A DNA stretch of 42,224 nt from Bog-473 sp036502025 (GCA_036502025.1 DASXZJ010000094.1:1-42224), one strand, 5' to 3'. Numbered from the stretch's first letter, positions 8,924 to 17,285 are shown. Numbers and translations: made by a program. The notes: a model not told the origin generated them from the letters alone.

Positions 8924-8963
8924 ACGCTAGGCCGGGCGCGGTCGCGATGAACCGGGGCAGACT
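8924..8963. promoter_or_regulatory. Divergent -10 elements between the two LLM genes
   Basis: Minus strand: TAGCGT (8929-8924), 6 nt before GTG 8917. Plus strand: CAGACT (8958-8963), 6 nt before ATG 8970. Both spacings put the predicted transcription start on the start codon. Confidence 0.4.
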
Positions 8964-8969
8964 GACCCC

Positions 8970-9830
8970 ATGGATATCGGCGTCATCTTCCCCCAGACCG
9001 AAATCGGTGGCGATCGAGGTGCGGTTCGGGCCTACGGCCAGGCCGCCTCGGATCTGGGCTACTCCCACCTGGCGGCGTACGACCACGTCCTGGGCGCCGA
9101 CACTGCCGTGCACGGCGATATCGGGGGCCCGTACACCGTGGCGGACACCTTCCGCGAACCGCTCATGATGTTCGCCTACCTGGCCGGGTTCACCAAGCTC
9201 AGCTTTGCCACTTCGATCCTCATCGGGCCGCAACGCCAGACCGCCCTGCTGGCCAAGCAAGCGGCGGAACTGGATCTGCTCAGTGACGGCCGCTTCCGGC
9301 TCGGGCTCGGTCTCGGCTGGAACGCCGTCGAGTACGAGGCCCTGGGCTACGACTTCGGCACCCGGGCCGATCGCCTGGAAGACCAGGTTGCCGTCCTGCG
9401 CCAACTCTGGACCCAGAAGAGCGTGACGGTCGACAGTCGCTTTCACCACATCACGGCGGCCGGCCTCGCTCCCCTCCCGGTGCAGCGGCCCATCCCTGTC
9501 TGGATCGGCGCCTTCGCCCCGGCCGCCCTGCGTCGGGTGGGCCGTATCGCCGACGGTTGGTTTCCCGGCGTCCGCCCCGGCGGCGGCCTGACCGAAGCGC
9601 TCCAGGCCATTGCCGTGGGCGCCAAGGAAGCGGGCCGTGACCCCGCCGCCATTCAATTCGAGGGCCGGGTGGACTACGCCACCCGTGATCTCGATCGCCT
9701 CGGCACCCACGCGCAACGGTGGCGTGATGCCGGCGCCACCCATCTCTCCGTCAACACGATGGCCGCCGGGTGCGCCGGCGTCGACGACCACGTCGCCGCC
9801 ATCACGGCCATCGCCGGGGTGCTCCTCTGA
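8970..9830 (+). CDS. LLM-class oxidoreductase, probably F420-dependent
   Basis: 286 aa TIM-barrel of the bacterial luciferase class. It has HLAAYDHVLG near residue 36, FATSILIGPQRQTALLAKQAAELD, then GRFRLGLGLGWNAVEYEALG and IPVWIGAFAPAALRRVGRIADGW, the last being the phosphate-loop region of F420 enzymes of this subgroup. It belongs to a different subfamily from the divergent LLM gene, so the pair is not a recent duplication. The substrate is unknown. The ATG start follows CAGACT by 6 nt without a ribosome-binding site. The gene ends 14 bp before the PadR promoter. Confidence 0.85.
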   Translation: MDIGVIFPQTEIGGDRGAVRAYGQAASDLGYSHLAAYDHVLGADTAVHGDIGGPYTVADTFREPLMMFAYLAGFTKLSFATSILIGPQRQTALLAKQAAELDLLSDGRFRLGLGLGWNAVEYEALGYDFGTRADRLEDQVAVLRQLWTQKSVTVDSRFHHITAAGLAPLPVQRPIPVWIGAFAPAALRRVGRIADGWFPGVRPGGGLTEALQAIAVGAKEAGRDPAAIQFEGRVDYATRDLDRLGTHAQRWRDAGATHLSVNTMAAGCAGVDDHVAAITAIAGVLL

Positions 9831-9843
9831 CGCAGGGGTGGGG

Positions 9844-9871
9844 TTGACTACTACGTACGACGTAGTAGTGT
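9844..9871 (+). promoter_or_regulatory. padR promoter with perfect palindromic operator
   Basis: ACTACTACGT (9847-9856), a 3-nt centre ACG, then ACGTAGTAGT (9860-9869) form a perfect 10-bp inverted repeat. It fills the space between a -35 TTGACT (9844-9849) and a -10 TAGTGT (9866-9871) spaced by 16. The predicted start of transcription falls on ATG 9879. A dimeric winged-helix repressor bound here would block RNA polymerase, so PadR autoregulation is very likely. Confidence 0.8.
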
Positions 9872-9878
9872 GCAACGC

Positions 9879-10259
9879 ATGCCACCACGTGCCGCCTCCG
9901 CCGAGGGTGGGCTCGGTCGCCCCAACGAGCCCGCAGTCCTCATCCTGACCAGCCTGGCCTCGGGCACCAAGCACGGGTACGCGCTAACCAAGGACATCGA
10001 GGAGTTCGCCGGGGTCGCCCTCGGCCCCGGCACCCTCTACGGCGCCATCGCACGCTTGGAGGAACGCGGCCTGATCGCCCCCACCGAGGGTGACCAGCGC
10101 CGCCGCCCCTACCGCATCACCGCCAACGGACGCACCGCGCTCGCCACGGCGGTGCGCGACATGCGGACCCTGGCCGACGAGGGCGCGCTGCGCCTCGGGC
10201 TCGGCGTGCTGGCCGCGGCACTCGGGGGCCGCCGGCGCCGGGTGGCGGTGTCGCAGTGA
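9879..10259 (+). CDS. PadR-family transcriptional regulator
   Basis: 126 aa from ATG 9879. The PadR winged helix is clear: ILTSLASGTKHGYALTKDIEEFAGVALGPGTLYGAIARLEERGLI, with the family-typical GTLYGAI recognition helix, then RRPYRITANGRTAL as the wing. A short C-terminal helix (LADEGALRLGLGVLAAALG) replaces the long dimerisation helix of larger members. The GTG at 9870 is rejected as a start because it overlaps the -10 element. The gene is coupled by a GTGA overlap to the next membrane-protein gene, the classic PadR-plus-membrane-partner arrangement seen for drug or envelope-stress sensing. Confidence 0.88.
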   Translation: MPPRAASAEGGLGRPNEPAVLILTSLASGTKHGYALTKDIEEFAGVALGPGTLYGAIARLEERGLIAPTEGDQRRRPYRITANGRTALATAVRDMRTLADEGALRLGLGVLAAALGGRRRRVAVSQ

Positions 10260-11203
10260 GCGGCCCCGAGCGCTTCGCGCGGATGCTGCGGTGGTACCCG
10301 GCCGGCTGGCGGGCGCGCTACGGCGACGAGATGGTCGCCCTGCTGGAGGACACCCACGGCATGGGCCACGTGCCCCGGCGCGACCGTGCCGCCATCGCCT
10401 GGGCCGGCTCGGTCGAGCGGGCCCGCGCCGCCGGGCTGCTCGGCGACTCGGTAAGCCCGGGCGAGCGGAGGCGCGCCGGCTCCCTATTGGTCCTCGCCGC
10501 CTGGGCGCTGTTCCTGGTGGGCGGCGCCATCTTCGCCAAGTTCACCGACAACTGGCATCCCGCCACTCCGCCGGGACATCAGGGACTCCCCGGTGACGCC
10601 CTCACGACGGTGGGGGTGGCCGCCGTCGTGGGCTTCGTCATCGTGCTGGCCGCGACGCTGATCGTCTTCCCCGCCTTCATTCGGCTCGGGCGCGATGAGG
10701 GCTGGTCTTCCGTAAGCCGCCGCCTCGTGCCGGCTGCCGTAATGGGCGTGATCGCGGCGGTGCTCATCGTCGTCACGCTGGTGTGGGCACAGCATCTGAG
10801 CTCGTATAACCGCAACGGGGGCCTGGGCGTATACGAGGCGGTCTTCATCATCTGTGGTGTGGGCATCTTCGCGGCCATCGGCGCCGGCACCGGCGCGGCC
10901 GTCTCGACTGCCCGTCGGCTCACCCTGCCCGAGCGCACCCTGCGGCTGCTCGGAGCCCTGGCCGTCGCCCTCACGGCCGTCATGGTGGCGATCGCCGCCG
11001 GGACGATCACCTGGTGGGGCGCGATGGCGGCCTACGCCCCGAGGTTCCTGGGCGCCGGGATCGGCAACGGGATCATCGGCACCTCGGATACGGCACCGCC
11101 CACCTTGGTGGTGGCCGGGGTCCTCATGGTGATCGGGCTAAGCGTCGCCGCTTTGGGCACGTGGCGCGTGATCCGATCGAGCCGCGACCCCCTCGCCAGC
11201 TGA
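10256..11203 (+). CDS. PadR-associated integral membrane protein
   Basis: 315 aa. A soluble N-terminal part of about 75 residues (FARMLRWYPAGWRARYGDEMVALLED) resembles the short helical prefix found on membrane proteins paired with PadR regulators. About six hydrophobic helices follow (near 77-95, 118-140, 160-180, 195-215, 230-255 and 285-305). The GTG start overlaps the padR stop by 4 nt, so both come from the same autoregulated transcript. No transporter or enzyme motif is recognisable. A role in responding to membrane-active compounds is inference from the PadR partner. Confidence 0.75.
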   Translation: MSGPERFARMLRWYPAGWRARYGDEMVALLEDTHGMGHVPRRDRAAIAWAGSVERARAAGLLGDSVSPGERRRAGSLLVLAAWALFLVGGAIFAKFTDNWHPATPPGHQGLPGDALTTVGVAAVVGFVIVLAATLIVFPAFIRLGRDEGWSSVSRRLVPAAVMGVIAAVLIVVTLVWAQHLSSYNRNGGLGVYEAVFIICGVGIFAAIGAGTGAAVSTARRLTLPERTLRLLGALAVALTAVMVAIAAGTITWWGAMAAYAPRFLGAGIGNGIIGTSDTAPPTLVVAGVLMVIGLSVAALGTWRVIRSSRDPLAS

Positions 11204-11222
11204 GCCACGCCGGACGGGCAGG

Positions 11223-12161
11223 TCAACCCGCCGAGAGGACGGCACGGAAGCCGGCGTGCCAATCGGCGTACGCGGGCTCCCATCCGAGCTCGGTGCGGGC
11301 CCGGTGGTTGGACACGGCCGGCTGGGCGCACATCAGGTAGGCGGAATGCTTCCCGGCCACGGCCCGCACCAGCGCCTCGGGCAGGTGGCGCGGCGCCTTG
11401 GCGCCGAGCCGCGCGGCCACGAACGGGATCCACTCCGAAGAGGCCGCCGGCACGTCATCGACCACGTTGTAGACGCCGGTCGGGCCCTCGAGCGCGGCCA
11501 TTGTCGCCCCGACGGCGTCGTCGAGGTGGACGAATCCGAAGAGCCCACCGCCCCGGCCCGCCACCGGCATCAGCCGCCGTCGCACCAGTCCGGTGAACGC
11601 ACCCTCGGGCCCGAAGTAGGTCCCCGGCCCGTAGAAGCTGCCGTACCGCAACACCACACCTTCGATCCCCGCGGCCCCCAGGGTCTGCACCTCCAACGCC
11701 GCCACCGGTTGCGCCAGCGCGCCGATCTGCCCTCCGGCATCGGTCCAGAGCGGATCGGCCTCGGTGCGCGTGCCGGGCCCGGGCCGGTAGATGAACGAGA
11801 TGCTCTGGGCGATCACCCGCCGGGCGCCGGCGGACCGGGCCGCTTCGACCAGGGTGCCCGAGGCCTCCTGGCGCAGGCGGGCCGTCTGCTTCAGGCCGCG
11901 CGCCAGGGCGACGGGGTTCATGGACGGCGCCAGGTTGGTCAGTTGGTTGACCACCACTTCGGGCTGGGCCGCGCCGACGGCGGCGGTGAGCGCCCGAGCG
12001 TTGAGCGCATCGCCCACGGCGGCGATGACCCCCGGCACACCGAGCGCGGCCTCCCGGTCCTCGGTCCGGGAGAACACGGTGACGGCGTGCCCCGCCGCCA
12101 CCAGCCGGGACACCAGCGGCCGTCCCACGGCGCCCGTCCCTCCGGCCACGAAGACCCGCAT
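11223..12161 (-). CDS. NAD-dependent epimerase/dehydratase family protein
   Basis: 312 aa extended short-chain dehydrogenase. The nucleotide-binding motif GGTGAVG is at residues 7-13. Where the family normally has a YxxxK pair, this protein reads AQPVAALEVQTL, so the catalytic Tyr-Lys is not evident. The late motif LRYGSFYGPGTYFGP is typical of the family, as are FVHLDDAV and the C-terminal TELGWEPAY. The missing catalytic pair suggests an atypical or non-epimerase NADP-binding role. The ATG follows TAGCGT by 6 nt, the same arrangement as at 8917 and 33352. Confidence 0.78.
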   Translation of the reverse strand: MRVFVAGGTGAVGRPLVSRLVAAGHAVTVFSRTEDREAALGVPGVIAAVGDALNARALTAAVGAAQPEVVVNQLTNLAPSMNPVALARGLKQTARLRQEASGTLVEAARSAGARRVIAQSISFIYRPGPGTRTEADPLWTDAGGQIGALAQPVAALEVQTLGAAGIEGVVLRYGSFYGPGTYFGPEGAFTGLVRRRLMPVAGRGGGLFGFVHLDDAVGATMAALEGPTGVYNVVDDVPAASSEWIPFVAARLGAKAPRHLPEALVRAVAGKHSAYLMCAQPAVSNHRARTELGWEPAYADWHAGFRAVLSAG

Positions 12162-12167
12162 GCGGCC

Positions 12168-12240
12168 ACGCTACGCGTCGCGCTCGGGCCCGGCCAGGAG
12201 CGACCGCCTGGCCTGTCCCCGGCCAGGCGCATGCTTTGAT
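12168..12240. promoter_or_regulatory. Divergent -10 candidates
   Basis: Minus strand TAGCGT (12173-12168) lies 6 nt before ATG 12161. Plus strand TTTGAT (12235-12240) lies 6 nt before GTG 12247. The second hexamer is a weaker match. Confidence 0.35.
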
Positions 12241-12246
12241 GTCGGG

Positions 12247-13098
12247 GTGAGCGATCAGCAAGGGGGGTATCCGGGCGCGCCCCCGGGGTGGTACGCCGAT
12301 CCCGCCGGGGGACCCGGGCAGCGGTGGCGGGACGGCTACGCCTGGACCGACGCGGTGGTGCAGCCGGCCGAGCCTCCGCCTCCCCCGGCTCCGATGGCGA
12401 GCTACCCACCTCCCACCGGCCCAGCGGTGCGTTCCCAGTCCGACGCCGGGTTTCCCGGCCATCGTGAGCTCGCCGTCGCACCGCTGGCCCGGATCGCGGT
12501 CGCCGTCCCCGGCTTGTACTTCCTGGCGTCCCTCGTCAACGTGCGCCTCCACGCCGCGCAGTACCGGGTCATCGGCCACGAGTACCACGTCATGTTGCAG
12601 GCGACGCAGAACAACCAGACGGTGCCCAACTTCACCATCCCCAACGGGTTCTACGGCGGGTTCAGTGTCGTGGTGTGGCTGGTGGGCCTGGCCACGTTGG
12701 TCGCCGTCATCATCGGAGCCACCTGGCAGCACCGAGCCGCCTCGACCGCCCGTGCCCTCCGATGGCCCGCCACCCACAGCCCGGGCTGGGGCGTGGGCAG
12801 TTGGTGGGTGCCCGTCGTCAACTACTGGATGCCCTACCAGGCCCTGCGCGACTGCCTGGAACCAAGCGACCCGGGCCGCCAGCTCGTGTTGCGTTACTGG
12901 CTTTTCATGGTGGCGAGCTGGACCCTCAATGCGGCGGTCCAGTTCGCCGCGTTCTTCTCGTCGGGGGCGGCCCTGGGTCTGGCCATCCCGGCTGCCGTCT
13001 GTGCACTGGGCATCCTTGCCACGGCGCCGTCGGTGGTCACCGCCATCACCTCCGCCCACCGCGCTGCCATCGACGGCTCAACCGGTCGCGTCTCCTGA
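12247..13098 (+). CDS. DUF2510 + DUF4328 membrane protein
   Basis: 283 aa from GTG 12247. The N-terminus has the actinobacterial DUF2510 motif (APPGWYADPAGG then QRWRDGYAWT), a Trp-rich cap thought to mediate protein contacts. A Pro-rich linker follows to about residue 60. The remainder has four hydrophobic helices and the DUF4328 hallmark WWVPVVNYWMPYQALRDC. The function of DUF4328 is unknown. The GTG follows TTTGAT by 6 nt and lacks a Shine-Dalgarno, suggesting a leaderless mRNA. It is convergent with pstA. Confidence 0.85.
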   Translation: MSDQQGGYPGAPPGWYADPAGGPGQRWRDGYAWTDAVVQPAEPPPPPAPMASYPPPTGPAVRSQSDAGFPGHRELAVAPLARIAVAVPGLYFLASLVNVRLHAAQYRVIGHEYHVMLQATQNNQTVPNFTIPNGFYGGFSVVVWLVGLATLVAVIIGATWQHRAASTARALRWPATHSPGWGVGSWWVPVVNYWMPYQALRDCLEPSDPGRQLVLRYWLFMVASWTLNAAVQFAAFFSSGAALGLAIPAAVCALGILATAPSVVTAITSAHRAAIDGSTGRVS

Positions 13099-13106
13099 CC
13101 ACGAGA

Positions 13107-13127
13107 GGGCGGCGACCCACGCCGCCC
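13107..13127. terminator. Candidate bidirectional terminator
   Basis: GGGCGGCG (13107-13114), loop ACCCA and CGCCGCCC (13120-13127) form a perfect 8-bp G+C stem between two convergent genes. No U-tract follows on either strand, as is common in high-G+C actinobacteria. Confidence 0.5.
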
Positions 13128-13141
13128 GACGGATTCCGCCT

Positions 13142-14038
13142 TCAGCGGCCCCGGGACTCGGAGTGCCGTTGCGTCCGGGCGACGATGATCCGCGACGAGA
13201 CAAGCAAGAGCAGCACGATCACGACCAGGAGCAGCGCGGCGTCGTAGGCCAGGTAGTGCGACTGGTTGTTGGGCAGGTTGTAGTACGTGAACACCGGGTA
13301 GGTGAGATAGGCGAAGCCTTGCGAATGGATCAGCGCGGCTCCCGGGACGGCGTCGGTGAAGTTCGCGGTGTAGATAAGTGGCGCCGTCTCGCCACAGGCG
13401 ATGGCCAGGGCGATCAGCAGCCCGGTCACGATGCCGGGCAGGGCCGACTTGATGACCACCCGGCGCAGGGCGTAACCCATCGACATGCCGAGCGCCGCCG
13501 CACCCTCGCGGTAACCGGTGGGCACCTGGCGCAGGGCCGACTCGGTCGACTTGGCGATGTAGGGGATCACCATGATGGAGAGGATGATGACGGCGGGGAG
13601 CAGGGAGAAGCCCCAGTGCAGCCCCACCACCAGGGCGACGTACCCGCAGTAGCCCAGCACGATGGAGGGGAAGCCGGAGAGGACGTCGGACGCGGTCCGG
13701 AGTAACCCACCGCTGGGCCGCCCGTTGCGACGGGGCTTGGCCAGCTCGGCCAGGTGGATGCCGGCCAGCACGCCCGTGGTGCCGGCGATGATGAGGACGC
13801 CCAGCATGAGGATCAGGGTCCCGATGATGGCGTTCTCCAAACCGCCGCTGGCGTTCTTGCTCGGCGTCCAGAGCACGCTCCACTTCCAGTGGGGCACGGC
13901 GTGCGCCACCACGCCCAGGAGGATCCACAGCGCCGGCCCGACCACGAGGAGCAGGGCCACGTAGGTGAAGACCAGGAACACGACGCCGGCGACGGTCCGG
14001 CGGCGGGTGTTGGGCATGCCCTCCATCAGCGAGCTCAT
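13142..14038 (-). CDS. pstA: Phosphate ABC transporter permease PstA
   Basis: 298 aa inner-membrane permease with six hydrophobic helices. The EAA-type cytoplasmic loop is visible at YREGAAALGMSMGYALRRVVIKSALPGIVTG, the surface that contacts the ATPase. Other PstA signatures are GGLENAIIGTLILM near residue 65 and ACGETAPLIYT near 205. It forms the membrane channel with PstC. It starts 3 nt after the pstC stop and is the last gene of the operon; no phoU follows it. Confidence 0.93.
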   Translation of the reverse strand: MSSLMEGMPNTRRRTVAGVVFLVFTYVALLLVVGPALWILLGVVAHAVPHWKWSVLWTPSKNASGGLENAIIGTLILMLGVLIIAGTTGVLAGIHLAELAKPRRNGRPSGGLLRTASDVLSGFPSIVLGYCGYVALVVGLHWGFSLLPAVIILSIMVIPYIAKSTESALRQVPTGYREGAAALGMSMGYALRRVVIKSALPGIVTGLLIALAIACGETAPLIYTANFTDAVPGAALIHSQGFAYLTYPVFTYYNLPNNQSHYLAYDAALLLVVIVLLLLVSSRIIVARTQRHSESRGR

Positions 14039-14041
14039 CGT

Positions 14042-15070
14042 CTAGACCGGTCCCACTGAAGGGCCGAGGCTCGAAGTGCGGCGGATGATGGCCCGGGCGG
14101 CCAGGTTCACCGCGACCGAGATCACAGCCAGGATCAGGCCGAGCTCGGCCAGGCTGGCCACCGCGAAGCCGGTGCCGTCGGTCTGCGCCCCGTCGAGCTG
14201 GGTCAGGATGGTGGCGGCGATGGTGGTCATCGACCCGAAGATGTTGGGGGCCAGATGCAGGATGGAGCCACCCACCAGGGCCACCGCCACCGTCTCGCCC
14301 AAGGCCCGGCCCAGGCCGAGCACCGAGGCGCCGATGATGCCCGAGCGCACCCAGGGAATAGTCACCTTGCTGGCCACCTCCCAGTCGGTCATGCCCAGCG
14401 CCGAGGCGCCCTCCTTGGGGAGCGGCGGCACCTGTTCGAAGAGGTCGCGGGTGGTCGAGGCGATGATCGGGATGATCATCAAGCCGAGCACCAGCCCGGC
14501 GGTCAGCAGGCCCTGGCCGCCCCCGGTGGGGGAACGGAAGTACCGCAGCACCGGCACGTCGGGCATGTGGTGGCCGATGGTCGGGTAGACGTGCGTGGCC
14601 AGCCAGGGGCCGAGCGTGAGCAGGCCCCACAGGCCGATCACCACGCTGGGGATCCCGGCCAGGAGCTCAATGGCGAAGCCGAGGGGTCGCGAGACCCAGC
14701 CCGGCATCCGTTCGGTCAGGGCGAAGGCGGCCCCGATGGAGATGGGCACGGCCACGATCAGGGCGATGGCCGACGACTGCAGCGTGCCGGCGATGATGGG
14801 CCAGGCCCCGAAGGATGAGCCCTGGGCGTGGGCCACACCGTGGGTGTACACCGTGCTGCTGTAGGCGCTGCCGTAGGACCAGGTGCTCCCGGTCAGGAAG
14901 CTCAGCCCGTTGACCCTGATGGCCGGGATCGCCTTGATCACCAACACGGTGAGGGCGAAGACCAGGGCGGCCAAGGGAAGCAGCACCGCCACCCGGGCGC
15001 TGGTCCGCCAGATGCCCTCCTCCATGTTGCGGAGGGAGTCGGCTATGCGCCGGACAGATGTCCGGCGCAT
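14042..15070 (-). CDS. pstC: Phosphate ABC transporter permease PstC
   Basis: 342 aa from ATG 15070. It has six transmembrane helices, the family motif LPKEGASALGMTDWEVASKVTIPW (ATPase-contact loop) and RALGETVAVALVGG. The start is ambiguous. GTG 15127 overlaps the pstS stop (TAGTG) and would add 19 residues with no family look; ATG 15025 has no ribosome-binding site; ATG 15070 has GGAGG 4 nt upstream. ATG 15070 is also the one buried in the base of a 16-bp perfect hairpin, which could limit pstC translation relative to pstS. Confidence 0.9.
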   Translation of the reverse strand: MRRTSVRRIADSLRNMEEGIWRTSARVAVLLPLAALVFALTVLVIKAIPAIRVNGLSFLTGSTWSYGSAYSSTVYTHGVAHAQGSSFGAWPIIAGTLQSSAIALIVAVPISIGAAFALTERMPGWVSRPLGFAIELLAGIPSVVIGLWGLLTLGPWLATHVYPTIGHHMPDVPVLRYFRSPTGGGQGLLTAGLVLGLMIIPIIASTTRDLFEQVPPLPKEGASALGMTDWEVASKVTIPWVRSGIIGASVLGLGRALGETVAVALVGGSILHLAPNIFGSMTTIAATILTQLDGAQTDGTGFAVASLAELGLILAVISVAVNLAARAIIRRTSSLGPSVGPV

Positions 15071-15074
15071 AGCC
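15041..15074 (-). promoter_or_regulatory. 16-bp perfect inverted repeat over the pstC start
   Basis: GGCTATGCGCCGGACA (15041-15056), a 2-nt centre, then TGTCCGGCGCATAGCC (15059-15074). In the mRNA the outermost A-U pair of the loop would open, leaving about 15 bp and a tetraloop. The putative pstC ATG (15070) lies in the 5' arm, next to its GGAGG. The hairpin begins 53 nt after the pstS stop. Confidence 0.6.
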
Positions 15075-15126
15075 CCTCCAAGCCGCGCGGCGGGCGGGTG
15101 GCCCGCAGTGCCGCCCGTGACGACCA

Positions 15127-16245
15127 CTACTTGATCTTGTGGATCTGCTTCAGAGATGCCGTGATGATGCTGGCCGGCAAGGGCTGGAAGTTCACCTGGC
15201 TGAGGTAGGTGGCGTTGTTACCGTCCTTGGCGTTGACCGCCCACTCCAGGACCGAGCGGATGCTCTTGGCCGTGCCGGAGCTGGACTGGGTGCCGTTGAC
15301 GATGGCGTACTCGTAGTTGACGATGGGGTAGCCGCCCTTGGCCTTGCCGTAGATCAGGGAGATGCTGCCGTTGGCCGGCGTCTTCTTGGTGAAGGACGCC
15401 GCCTCGGCGGCGACCGCGGCCGCGGTGGGCAGCTCGTACTGCTTGTGGCCGTTCTGGAGCTGGGCGTAGCCGAGGCCGGCCTGCAGCGCCTGGGTCAGGT
15501 AGCTGATGCCCACGTAGGCCACGCAACCGGGGGTCGCCTTGCAGCCGGCCACCATGCCCGAGTTACCCATCTCACCGAGCGCGCCGGGGGCGTTCGGCCA
15601 GGGCACCGTGGTGTTGAAGGAGACCGACTTGCCCCAGCCGTTCGGGTCGGTGTCGGAGAGGAACGACGAGAACAGGAACGTGTCGCCGCTGCTGTCCGAG
15701 CGGTGCAGGGTGACGACCGGCAGGTCGGGCAGGGTGACCCCACCGTTGATGGCGCCGATGGCCGGGTCATTCCAGTTGGTGATCTTGCCCTGGTAGATGC
15801 TCGAGAGCACTTTGCCGGTGAGCTTGAGGTGTGCCGTCACGCCCGGGATGTTGTAGGTCACCAGCTGGGCCGAGATGGCCAGGGGGATGTTGAGCAGCGA
15901 CGGGGCCGCCGTCAGCTGGGCCGGGGCCAGATAGGCATCGGAGGCTCCGATGTCGGCCGTGCCGTTGGTGGCGTCGGTGATCCCGGTGCCCGAGCCGGTG
16001 CCGGCGGTTTGAATGGTGACCGAGGGGTAGGCGGTGCTGTAGCCCGAGGACCACAGGTTGAACAGGGGGTAGAGCAGCGTGCTCCCCGTCTCGCTCACCG
16101 TCCCGCCAGACGGCTTCTCAATTGCCGCGCTCGCTTTGGCGACGCTGGCGCCGGCGGCCGTGGCGGCCAATCCGGTGAGCAGCAGCGCCGATGTTGCGGC
16201 CAGCAGGCATGCCGGTGCAACGCGCTTGAATCGCGAAATTCGCAT
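15127..16245 (-). CDS. pstS: Phosphate ABC transporter substrate-binding protein PstS
   Basis: 372 aa exported protein. It has a signal peptide (RFKRVAPACLLAATSALLLTGLAATAAGAS), probably cut by signal peptidase I because there is no lipobox cysteine at the end. Phosphate-binding motifs are GSTLLYPLFNLW near 55, TGSGTGITDATNGTADIGASD near 85, and HRSDSSGDTFLFSSFL near 180. It captures phosphate outside the membrane and delivers it to PstCA. A strong AAGGAGG (16263-16257) lies 11 nt before the ATG, the best ribosome-binding site in the operon, as expected for the binding protein made in excess. Confidence 0.95.
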   Translation of the reverse strand: MRISRFKRVAPACLLAATSALLLTGLAATAAGASVAKASAAIEKPSGGTVSETGSTLLYPLFNLWSSGYSTAYPSVTIQTAGTGSGTGITDATNGTADIGASDAYLAPAQLTAAPSLLNIPLAISAQLVTYNIPGVTAHLKLTGKVLSSIYQGKITNWNDPAIGAINGGVTLPDLPVVTLHRSDSSGDTFLFSSFLSDTDPNGWGKSVSFNTTVPWPNAPGALGEMGNSGMVAGCKATPGCVAYVGISYLTQALQAGLGYAQLQNGHKQYELPTAAAVAAEAASFTKKTPANGSISLIYGKAKGGYPIVNYEYAIVNGTQSSSGTAKSIRSVLEWAVNAKDGNNATYLSQVNFQPLPASIITASLKQIHKIK

Positions 16246-16313
16246 TACGGGTTGTTCCTCCTTATTGGGGGTTTGCTTGTTGAGATGCTTGGGTTGCCGT
16301 TGCGATCAGTCTT

Positions 16314-16334
16314 GGGACCCCGCCGATTGGTCCC
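16314..16334 (-). promoter_or_regulatory. Hairpin in the pstB-pstS gap
   Basis: GGGACC (16314-16319) and GGTCCC (16329-16334) form a 6-bp stem with a 9-nt loop, 13 nt after the pstB stop and 68 nt before pstS. It could be a processing or attenuation element. Evidence is weak. Confidence 0.25.
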
Positions 16335-16347
16335 CGAAGGGTGGGTG

Positions 16348-17208
16348 TCAGCCCATTCGTCCAGACACGTAGCGCTCGGTGTGGCCCTGCTGGGGATGTT
16401 CGAAGATCTGCTCGGTGTCGCCATGCTCGATGAGCTCTCCTTGGTAGAAGAACATCGTGTTGTGCGAGATGCGACGGGCCTGACCCAGGTTGTGGGTGAC
16501 CACGATGAGGCTGAGCGCCGGTGAGAGCCGGCGGATCAGGTCCTCGATCATTTCGGTCGAGATCGGGTCGAGCGAAGAGGTTGGCTCATCGAGCAGCAGG
16601 ACCTCGGGTCCCACGGCGAGGGCCCGAGCCAGGCACAGCAATTGCTGCTGGCCGCCGGAGAGGCGGAAGGGCGAGTCGCCGAGGCGGTCCTTGACCGCGT
16701 CCCACAGTCCGACCTCGGTCAGCCGGCGCTCCGCCACCACGTCGAGTTGCTTGCCCTTGGCGATGCGGTGGGCCTTCACCCCGGCCACCACGTTGTCCCG
16801 GATGGACATGGGAAAAGGATTCGGTCGCTGGAAGAGCATGCCGACCCGGCGCCGCAGCAGGAGGAGATCGATGTGGGGATCGAAGATGCTCGAACGCTCG
16901 AGCATGACATCGCCCTGGTATTTGAACCCTGCCACGCGGTCGTTCATCCGGTTGAGGGTGCGCAGGAAGGTCGACTTGCCCGAACCGGTCGGCCCGATCA
17001 GCGCGGTGATGGTCCCCCGCTTGAACGCGATGTCGATATCCGAGAGGATCGCCTTCTGGCCGAACTGAAGGCAGAGCTTCCTCGCTTCCATTATTTCGGA
17101 CGGACGCTCGCGGTCGGGGTCGAGCGCTTCGAGGACGGGATCGAGGGCCGCGTGCACGGGTGCCTCGTCGGGTACCACCTTTGCCTCTACTCGGTCATCG
17201 CCTGCCAT
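16348..17208 (-). CDS. pstB: Phosphate ABC transporter ATP-binding protein PstB
   Basis: 286 aa ATPase. Walker A GPTGSGKST is at 72-80, the Q-loop is in MLFQRPNPFPMSIRDNV, the signature LSGGQQQ is at 183-189, Walker B VLLLDEPTSSLD at 203-214 and the switch His at 239. FQRPNPFPMSI is diagnostic for PstB. The N-terminus has about 38 extra residues before the usual start region (MEARKLCLQFG); Met40 could be the true start. The signature has QQQ where most ABC ATPases have QQR/QQQ. It leads the operon directly behind the PHO box, whereas pstB is normally last (pstSCAB). Confidence 0.94.
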   Translation of the reverse strand: MAGDDRVEAKVVPDEAPVHAALDPVLEALDPDRERPSEIMEARKLCLQFGQKAILSDIDIAFKRGTITALIGPTGSGKSTFLRTLNRMNDRVAGFKYQGDVMLERSSIFDPHIDLLLLRRRVGMLFQRPNPFPMSIRDNVVAGVKAHRIAKGKQLDVVAERRLTEVGLWDAVKDRLGDSPFRLSGGQQQLLCLARALAVGPEVLLLDEPTSSLDPISTEMIEDLIRRLSPALSLIVVTHNLGQARRISHNTMFFYQGELIEHGDTEQIFEHPQQGHTERYVSGRMG

Positions 17209-17285
17209 GGGGGAGGCTCCACATCCTTCGTCTCGTCAAGCGCCGGTCGCGATGGCCCGCTTCCGGGTGTGCGTCACTGATGCGC

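Noticed and set aside
15041..15074. Reading the palindrome as an intrinsic terminator between pstS and pstC
   Set aside because: No U-tract follows, and pstC and pstA are packed directly downstream; a regulatory or stabilising hairpin is more likely.
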